Part shown: positions 58,533 to 64,000 of the stretch, piece after piece
Numbering within the stretch: the first letter of the stretch is position 1
How the letters are laid out: each line of letters begins with the position of its first letter
Origin: Thalassospiraceae bacterium LMO-JJ14
Lineage (GTDB): Bacteria; Pseudomonadota; Alphaproteobacteria; Rhodospirillales; Casp-alpha2
Direction of reading: 5' to 3'
Length of the DNA stretch: 64,000 bases
NCBI GenBank assembly: GCA_021555105.2
Contig: CP134604.1
Location: 2,790,001 to 2,854,000, forward strand
Notes under the pieces: model-generated
What the model was told of the DNA's origin: nothing
Databases searched by the model: none
What the model saw: the letters and a program-made list of their open reading frames with translations, nothing else
Translations under genes and position numbers: made by a program

Positions 58533-60188
58533 ATGGCCAAAGCCACGACGAAAAAAACCGCCGCGAAGAAAGCCCCGGCTAAGAAAGCAGCCGCCAAGAA
58601 AGCGCCAGCAAAGAAAGCCGCTGCAAAAAAAGCAGCCGTTAAAAAGGCGCCCGCCAAAAAGACAACCGCCAGGAAAGCCCTGGCAAAGAAAGCCACGGCA
58701 AAGAAACCGGTGGCGAAAAAAGCAGCCGTGCGCCGTCCGCGCCAGAAGAAGCTCAAGAATATTTCGGAAATCCGCCGCTTCTTCCATCGCAACGAGGATC
58801 CGATCTTCTTCATCAGCGCGACGAACTTCAACCTGCTCGGCATTGACGAGTGGTGCCGGAACTTCAAGTACATCTGCTACATCGATTGCTACGACGGGCG
58901 TCACCCGAATGTCTTTGTACCGGACGAAGCGGCGCATCCTGAATTCGAATCGATCGAAGACATCGTCGCCTACCTGCTCGAGCACAAGGAAGTGATCGAC
59001 TACGTCCGCTCCAAGGGCGGCAAGCCGAAAGCCGTGTTCCTGATGTTCGACAAGCGCGTCGAGAAAGTCTGCAAGGAACTGGGTCTGGAAATCTGGTTCC
59101 CGAAAGCAGCGCTTCGCGGCGCCATCGACGACAAGATCGAAACCGTGCGCATCGGGAACAAGGCCGGTGTGCCCTCCGTTCCCAACACGCTCGGCAAGAT
59201 CGACAGCTGGGCCGACCTGCAGAAGCTTGCCAAGCCGCTCGGCAACGATCTGGTGCTGCAATCCGCGTTCGGCGACAGCGGCCACACCACGTTCTTCATC
59301 AAGAGCGAAAAAGACTATCGCCGCTACGAGCACGACATCGTCGGTCAGGGCGAAATCAAGGTCATGAAGCGGATCGACTGCCGCGGCTCGGCGATCGAGG
59401 CCTGCGCCACGTCGAAGGGGACCATCGTCGGCCCGTTGATGACGGAACTGGTCGGCTTCAAGGAACTGACGCCGTATCGTGGCGGCTGGTGCGGTAACGA
59501 AATCTTCCCCGAAGCCTTCGATGCCAAAATCCGCAAGAAAGCCCGCGAATACACGTTCCAGTTCGGGAACCAGCTGGTCAAGGAAGGCTACCGCGGCTAT
59601 TTCGAATTGGACTTCCTGATCGATCAGAACGACGGCAACATCTATCTGGGCGAGTGCAACCCGCGTGTCACGGGCGCCAGCTCGATGACCAACCACGCCG
59701 CGTTCGCCCACGCCGATGCGCCGCTGTTCCTGTTCCACCTGCTGGAATTCTCCGGCGTGCCGTTCGACATCGACGTCAACGAATTGAACAACCGCTGGGC
59801 CGATGCCGACAATATCGACGGCTGGTGCCAGATGGTCATCAAACACACCGAGGACAACGTCGACATCATCACCGAAGCGCCGGAATCCGGTATCTGGAAA
59901 CTCGCCAAGGACGGTAGTGTCAGCTATGACCGCTTCGACTACCACCGCCGCGCGGTGGAAAGCGAAAACGAGGCGTTCTTCCTGCGTATCTCCGACAAGG
60001 GAGATTACCGTTACGAGGGCGCTGATCTCGGCATCCTGATCACCCGCGGCCGGGCGATGGACGACAAGTTCAAGCTGACCAAGCGTTCCAAGCAGTGGAT
60101 TGCCGGGATCAAGGCGAGCTACAAGGCGAAGCCGCTGCCCAAGGCACAGGCAGTGGAAATGTCGGATCCTGCGTTCAAGATTCTTTGA
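58533..60188 (+). CDS. ATP-grasp ligase with histone-H1-like Lys/Ala-rich N-terminus
   Basis: A 551-residue protein in two parts. Residues 1-74 are a run of AKKA/AKKP-type repeats, as in histone H1 tails and bacterial H1-like proteins. Residues 80-500 form an ATP-grasp enzyme: [19 protein letters not shown] (ATP lysine/phosphate region), [27 protein letters not shown] with metal ligands about E358, E374 and N376. ATP-grasp enzymes join a carboxylate to an amine through an acyl phosphate. It is 56 bp after the decarboxylase and just before a C45 hydrolase, so the product amine is a probable substrate. Automated labels would call it a biotin carboxylase, but no biotin partner is here. Confidence 0.85.
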   Translation: MAKATTKKTAAKKAPAKKAAAKKAPAKKAAAKKAAVKKAPAKKTTARKALAKKATAKKPVAKKAAVRRPRQKKLKNISEIRRFFHRNEDPIFFISATNFNLLGIDEWCRNFKYICYIDCYDGRHPNVFVPDEAAHPEFESIEDIVAYLLEHKEVIDYVRSKGGKPKAVFLMFDKRVEKVCKELGLEIWFPKAALRGAIDDKIETVRIGNKAGVPSVPNTLGKIDSWADLQKLAKPLGNDLVLQSAFGDSGHTTFFIKSEKDYRRYEHDIVGQGEIKVMKRIDCRGSAIEACATSKGTIVGPLMTELVGFKELTPYRGGWCGNEIFPEAFDAKIRKKAREYTFQFGNQLVKEGYRGYFELDFLIDQNDGNIYLGECNPRVTGASSMTNHAAFAHADAPLFLFHLLEFSGVPFDIDVNELNNRWADADNIDGWCQMVIKHTEDNVDIITEAPESGIWKLAKDGSVSYDRFDYHRRAVESENEAFFLRISDKGDYRYEGADLGILITRGRAMDDKFKLTKRSKQWIAGIKASYKAKPLPKAQAVEMSDPAFKIL

Positions 60189-60219
60189 CCGTTGCCCTGT
60201 TTGGGCGTAACGAGGATGC

Positions 60220-61209
60220 ATGGATTTAGTTTTCGAAACGGTAAGTGAGGCCAAGGCCGGCCCCAAGTGGCAGTCTTTGTTCGCGACTCTGTGGCCCGCT
60301 TACCAGCAATGGTTCATGTCCGATGGCATCGAGGCCCGCCAGACGTATCTGGCGGGTCATCGGGCCTTCAAGAAATACATGCCCGAAATGCTGCCGATGT
60401 ACGCGCATCTCTGCGAGCTTGCCGGCGGCGGCGATCTTGCGTCGCGGTTTCTCAGCTTTTACTGCCCGCCGGCCTATCTGTCGGGCTGCTCGCAGGCGAT
60501 CTGGCCCGGTAACGAGCCGATGCTGGTGCGCAACTACGATTACGCGCCGGCGCTCTGTGACGGGCTGATCCTGCATTCAAAATGGCACGATCGCTGGGTC
60601 ATGGGCATGTCGGACGGCCTGTTCGGGCTTGTCGACGGTATCAACGACCGCGGCCTTGCGGTGTCGCTGACCTTCGGCGGACGGACCATCGTCGGCGACG
60701 GCTTCGGCGTGCCGATCATCCTCAGATACATTCTGGAATTCTGCGACACCGCCGGGGACGCCATCGCCGCACTGCAACGCATCCCCTGCCACATGACCTA
60801 TAACGTCACCGTGGTCGACAAGCAGGGCAAGTATGCGACCGTCTATCTGGCCCCGGATCGAAAGGCCATCGTGACCGACCAGCGCGTCGCCACCAATCAC
60901 CAGGAACGCGTCGAATGGCACCGCCATGCCCGCGCCACGGCGACGGTCGAACGCGAGCGGTTTCTGTTGCAGCGCCTGACGCTGCACGACGAACCGGCCG
61001 ACCGCTTCATCGGTGCTTTCCAGAAACCGCCGTTGTATTCGACCGCCTTCGGGCGCGGTTTCGGCACCGTTTATACGGCGATATACTGGCCCAAGCGCGG
61101 CATCGCCGAATATCGCTGGCCGGGCGTGCACTGGACACAACGCCTCAAGGCCCCGCTCGAAGGGCAACGGCACATCCGCTTCCCGATGTCCGATGAAGCG
61201 CTCGCGTAG
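60220..61209 (+). CDS. C45-family (acyl-CoA:6-aminopenicillanate acyltransferase-like) N-terminal-nucleophile hydrolase
   Basis: A 329-residue Ntn-fold protein. C45 enzymes cut themselves before a cysteine that then serves as nucleophile; here the matching site is YLSGCSQAIWPGNEPMLVRNYDYAP, with Gly89-Cys90. The following MSDGLFGLVDGINDRGLAVSLTFGGR and TYNVTVVDKQGKYATVYLAP blocks are also of the family. C45 relatives either transfer acyl groups to amines or hydrolyse such amides (Drosophila Tan splits N-beta-alanyl-dopamine). It is 31 bp after the ATP-grasp gene, which suggests one makes and the other breaks the same bond type. Confidence 0.85.
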   Translation: MDLVFETVSEAKAGPKWQSLFATLWPAYQQWFMSDGIEARQTYLAGHRAFKKYMPEMLPMYAHLCELAGGGDLASRFLSFYCPPAYLSGCSQAIWPGNEPMLVRNYDYAPALCDGLILHSKWHDRWVMGMSDGLFGLVDGINDRGLAVSLTFGGRTIVGDGFGVPIILRYILEFCDTAGDAIAALQRIPCHMTYNVTVVDKQGKYATVYLAPDRKAIVTDQRVATNHQERVEWHRHARATATVERERFLLQRLTLHDEPADRFIGAFQKPPLYSTAFGRGFGTVYTAIYWPKRGIAEYRWPGVHWTQRLKAPLEGQRHIRFPMSDEALA

Positions 61210-61287
61210 TGTCATAAAACTTTGATGATTTCCCCGCTGTCCTGATTTGTTAAGGTGTGTCTTGGTTTAGCCGGACGGAAGCGATCA

Positions 61288-61941
61288 TTGAAAAAAGTCT
61301 ACAAGCGCATCTTCAAGGATTTCACGGCCAACGTCGTGCCGCTGGACTGTGGCGAGAAGTGCCGTCATCTGAACGACGGAATCCCGGTCTGCTGCGATAT
61401 CGAACAGGCCGTGCCGATCATGGACAAGCGCGAGTTCAAGCTTTTGCGCGGACGTTCCGATCTGTGGCGCAAGTACCGGCCGCCGAACAAGCATGGCGAG
61501 GAACTGGTTGAATCCCTGCATCACGATTGCGTGGCGGCGGAATGCAAGGGGGCGCAATTCTGCGAGCGCGATAACCGCTCGCTGTCATGCCGGGCCTTTC
61601 CGTTCTTTCCCTACATCACCAGGGAAGGCGATTTCATCGGCATGGCGACGTATTGGACGTTCGAGGACCGCTGCTGGGTGATCAGTAACCTGAAAAAGGT
61701 CACGCGCGAATTCATTGCCGAATTCCATGACGTGTACGAACGCCTGTTCGAGAAGAAATCCGACGAATTCGAGGTCTTCAAGGACTACTCGGCGACCATG
61801 CGGCGCGTGTTCTCACGTAAGGGCCGGCCGATCCACATCATCGACCGCGACAAGAAATTCCATGCCATTCTGCCCAAGGGCGCAGGCATGCACCGGGTCA
61901 AGAAAAGCGAACTGCCGACGTTCGAGCCCTACGCGGAATAG
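61288..61941 (+). CDS. Cysteine-cluster (YkgJ-like) protein
   Basis: A 217-residue protein with many ordered cysteines: CGEKCRHLNDGIPVCC near the N-terminus, then HHDCVAAECKGAQFCERDNRSLSCRAFPFFPYI. This is the look of the YkgJ/zinc- or iron-chelating cysteine-cluster family. The start is uncertain: TTG 61288 has GGAAG 6 nt upstream, while GTG 61255 would add 11 residues. The role is unknown; relatives have been linked to metal binding and to modification of proteins. It closes the amine cluster on this strand. Confidence 0.8.
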   Translation: MKKVYKRIFKDFTANVVPLDCGEKCRHLNDGIPVCCDIEQAVPIMDKREFKLLRGRSDLWRKYRPPNKHGEELVESLHHDCVAAECKGAQFCERDNRSLSCRAFPFFPYITREGDFIGMATYWTFEDRCWVISNLKKVTREFIAEFHDVYERLFEKKSDEFEVFKDYSATMRRVFSRKGRPIHIIDRDKKFHAILPKGAGMHRVKKSELPTFEPYAE

Positions 61942-61943
61942 GA

Positions 61944-61996
61944 TTTCCCCCTCTCCCGGCGCGCAAGCACGCCACCCTCTCCCCAGGGAGAGGGGC
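61944..61996. repeat. Folded intergenic repeat, family A (copy 3)
   Basis: CT-rich element with CCCTCTCCC (61975-61983) and its complement (61986-61994). It lies between convergent genes, as copy 1 does. Confidence 0.65.
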
Positions 61997-62001
61997 TGGC
62001 C

Positions 62002-63390
62002 CTACTTCACCTCAGCGTAGACACTCTCCAGCGCCTTCGAGACGGCGCCGACGATTTCGTCGACCTCGCCCCTGGTGATGCAGAACGGCGGCGCGAAGCC
62101 CAGCATGTCGCCGTGCGGCATGGCGCGTGCGATGACGCCGTTTTCCAGCGCCGCTGCGGACATCTTCGCACCGACCTTGAGCGCCGGATCGAAGAACGTC
62201 TTTGTGTCCTTGTCGGCAACGAACTCGATTGCCGCCAGCAGACCCTCGCCCCTGACTTCGCCGACCATCGGGTGGTCTGCGAACGCGGCGCGCAGGCTTT
62301 CCTGAAAATAGGCCCCGGTTGAACGCACGTTGGCGATCATGTCCTCGTTCTCGATCAGAGTCAGGTTGGCGAGACCGGCGGCGGCCCCGATCGGGTGCGC
62401 CGAATAGGTCCAGCCGTGGCCGATCGGTCCGATATCTTCCGATCCCCGGTCGAGAATTTCACAGACGCGTTCGCTCAGGATCGACCCTGACAGCGGCGCA
62501 TAGGCGCTGGTCAGGCCCTTGGCGATGGTGATGATGTCCGGCTTCATGCCGTAGTGTTCGGAACCGAACCACGACCCCAGACGGCCAAAGCCCGTCACCA
62601 CTTCGTCGGCGATCAGCATCACGTCGTGCTTGTCGAGCACCTTCTGGATCGCCGGCCAGTAGCCCGCGGGCGGCGGGATCAGCCCGCCGGTTCCCATGAA
62701 CGGTTCGCCGATGAAGGCCGCAACCGTATCCGGGCCTTCGGCGACGATCATCGCGTCGAGCTTGGCGGCGCAGTCGTCGACGAACGCCTGCTCGCTCATG
62801 CCGTCCGGGGCGAATTTCCAGTAATGCGGACATTGCGTGTGTAGCACCTTGTCCAGCGGCAGGTCGAATGCCTTGTGGAACAACGGCAGACCGGTGAGGC
62901 TGCCGGTCATCAGCCCGGAGCCGTGATAGCCGCGGTCGCGCGAGATGATCTTCTTTTTTTCCGGCCGGCCGAGCACGTTGTTCATGTACCAGACGAGCTT
63001 GATGTTGGTTTCGTTGGCATCCGATCCGGACAATCCGAAATAGACCCGGCTCATGTGATCAGGGGCCAGTTCGACGACTTTCGCGGCGAGGCGGATCGAG
63101 GCTTCGGTGCCGTGCCCGACATAGGCGTGATAGTACGCCAGCTTGTGCGCCTGTTCGGCGATGGCGTCGGCGACTTCGCTGCGCCCGTAACCGATATTGA
63201 CGCAATAAAGACCGGCAAACGCATCGAGGCTCTTTTTCCCGTCACGGTCGGTGATGTAGACCCCCTTGCCGCTTTCGATGACACGGGTCGGCGTGGTGCC
63301 GTTGGCGTGTCCCTTGATGTCCGAAGACGCATGCACGAAATGCGCCCGGTCCAGGGTTTCAAGTTCGTCCATGTTGCGGCGCTCGGTCAT
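62002..63390 (-). CDS. Class III aminotransferase, omega-amine/polyamine type
   Basis: A 462-residue PLP aminotransferase resembling SpuC-type putrescine/beta-alanine:pyruvate aminotransferases. Seen: GVYITDRDGKKSLDAFAGLYCVNIGYGR, YFGLSGSDANETNIKLVWYMNN, RDRGYHGSGLMTGSLTG, IADEVVTGFGRLGSWFGSEHYG and the PLP lysine in ITIAKGLTSAYAPLSG. It takes the terminal amino group from a diamine or amino acid to pyruvate. ATG 63390 follows GAGGAGG; an upstream in-frame ATG has no SD. It faces the amine cluster from the other side and may supply its transamination step. Confidence 0.87.
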   Translation of the reverse strand: MTERRNMDELETLDRAHFVHASSDIKGHANGTTPTRVIESGKGVYITDRDGKKSLDAFAGLYCVNIGYGRSEVADAIAEQAHKLAYYHAYVGHGTEASIRLAAKVVELAPDHMSRVYFGLSGSDANETNIKLVWYMNNVLGRPEKKKIISRDRGYHGSGLMTGSLTGLPLFHKAFDLPLDKVLHTQCPHYWKFAPDGMSEQAFVDDCAAKLDAMIVAEGPDTVAAFIGEPFMGTGGLIPPPAGYWPAIQKVLDKHDVMLIADEVVTGFGRLGSWFGSEHYGMKPDIITIAKGLTSAYAPLSGSILSERVCEILDRGSEDIGPIGHGWTYSAHPIGAAAGLANLTLIENEDMIANVRSTGAYFQESLRAAFADHPMVGEVRGEGLLAAIEFVADKDTKTFFDPALKVGAKMSAAALENGVIARAMPHGDMLGFAPPFCITRGEVDEIVGAVSKALESVYAEVK

Positions 63391-63544
63391 AACAGCCTCC
63401 TCGGATAATTCGTTCACGCCGCTTGATAGCGGCTATGGCGCAGGACTTACAACCCCCCTGCCGCTGTTATTTATCCCGAGGGGCATCTATGGTTTAGTGA
63501 AGCCCACGACACCCCACCTATGGCCCCTCGACGGAGAAAAAATT

Positions 63545-64000
63545 ATGGGAGACACACGCCGCACCGCCCTGATCACGGGCTCGGGACGCAATATCGGACG
63601 CGCATCCGCATTGGCACTGGCCAAGAACGGCATCAACGTGATCGTCAACGGATCAAGCAATCGGGCAAATTGCGACATCGTCGCCGACGAAGTCCGCGCC
63701 TTGGGCGTGGAGGCGCTGGTGTGCATGGCCGATGTCGGCAACCCGGCCGATCTTGAAAAGATGGTCACCGACGGCACCAAGGCCTTCGGGTGCATCGACA
63801 TTCTCGTCAACAATGCCGCCGTGCGTCCGAACAGCCCGTTTCTGGAAACCGGCGAGGACGAGTGGGAACGCATCCTGAATATCGATTTCCATGCCGCGCG
63901 CAGGCTGGCCAGATTGTGCCTGCCGGGGATGCTGGAAAACGGCTGGGGGCGGATCGTCAATTTCGCCGGCATGAACGCCATTCACGGCTATAACGGCCGC
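63545..64000 (+). CDS. Short-chain dehydrogenase/reductase (3' partial)
   Basis: The first 152 residues of an SDR that runs off the window. The cofactor loop is TGSGRNIG, followed by ILVNNAAVRP and NGWGRIVNFAG. The GRNIG spelling and the WGRIVNFAGMNAIHGYNGR stretch resemble the two odd SDRs at 8324-9834, so it belongs to the same subgroup; whether its catalytic tyrosine is also missing lies outside the window. GGAGA is 9 nt before the ATG. Confidence 0.82.
   Translation, partial: MGDTRRTALITGSGRNIGRASALALAKNGINVIVNGSSNRANCDIVADEVRALGVEALVCMADVGNPADLEKMVTDGTKAFGCIDILVNNAAVRPNSPFLETGEDEWERILNIDFHAARRLARLCLPGMLENGWGRIVNFAGMNAIHGYNGR

Noticed and set aside
58512-60266. A 584-codon minus-strand frame opposite the ATP-grasp gene
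   Set aside because: Antisense artefact of high-GC codons; the Phe/Gly/Arg-rich end is only the complement of the Lys/Ala repeats.
1-64000. Genomic island, prophage or plasmid segment
   Set aside because: No integrase, transposase, phage, plasmid or tRNA-border signs; codon use looks even apart from small AT-rich promoter gaps.

Overview
The window is a GC-rich, gene-dense chromosomal segment from an alphaproteobacterium. The evidence is a C4-pathway 5-aminolevulinate synthase, a complete Cpa/Tad pilus locus in the alphaproteobacterial arrangement, a CtrA-like box near the pilin, and folded intergenic repeats common in that class. Rhodospirillales is my best guess for the order, but no marker here proves it. 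I saw no rRNA, tRNA, CRISPR, insertion sequence, phage or plasmid gene. Starts were chosen from Shine-Dalgarno (SD) spacing and family length; several genes start with GTG or TTG.

1-9.8 kb: the end of a 3-hydroxyacid-dehydrogenase-like gene, an isocitrate/isopropylmalate-type dehydrogenase, a four-module rhodanese protein, two tandem exported paralogues of unknown function, and then an operon with a PaaG-type isomerase, LigJ, a LigK-like aldolase and two odd short-chain dehydrogenases. The LigJ/LigK pair points to the end of an oxalomesaconate route to pyruvate and oxaloacetate.

9.9-21.2 kb: a leftward peptide-type ABC importer (two ATPases, binding protein, two permeases) followed by an M81 metallopeptidase and a small exported protein. 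Then come a carboxymuconolactone decarboxylase-like protein, a beta-hydroxyacid dehydrogenase, an FMN hydroxyacid oxidase, an RraA-fold protein and a small ABM-domain protein.

21.4-32.8 kb: two lipoprotein hydrolases. A tight leftward operon follows: acyl-CoA dehydrogenase, ADP-forming acyl-CoA ligase, an alkaline-phosphatase-superfamily enzyme and two MFS carriers. Divergent from it are hemA, an enoyl-CoA hydratase and an ABM protein.

32.8-39.0 kb: a membrane hybrid histidine kinase coupled to a CBS protein, and an OtnK/OtnC tetronate operon with an FAD oxidoreductase and a MarR regulator.

39.1-51.9 kb: the Tad pilus locus: TadD, TadC, TadB, CpaF, CpaE, CpaD, CpaC, CpaB, CpaA, Flp pilin, two TadE-like minor pilins and a von Willebrand TadG. 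The pilin region is an AT-rich island with perfect palindromes, one of which recurs upstream of tadG.

52.0-64.0 kb: an unrecognised protein, a VOC protein, and then a rightward amine cluster: GabT, a nitrilase-superfamily amidase, a 914-residue Orn/Lys/Arg decarboxylase, an ATP-grasp ligase with a histone-H1-like Lys/Ala tail, a C45-type N-terminal-nucleophile hydrolase and a cysteine-cluster protein. A class III aminotransferase faces it and an SDR runs off the end. I propose that this cluster makes, modifies and releases an acylated amine. It is the best candidate here for an undescribed system.
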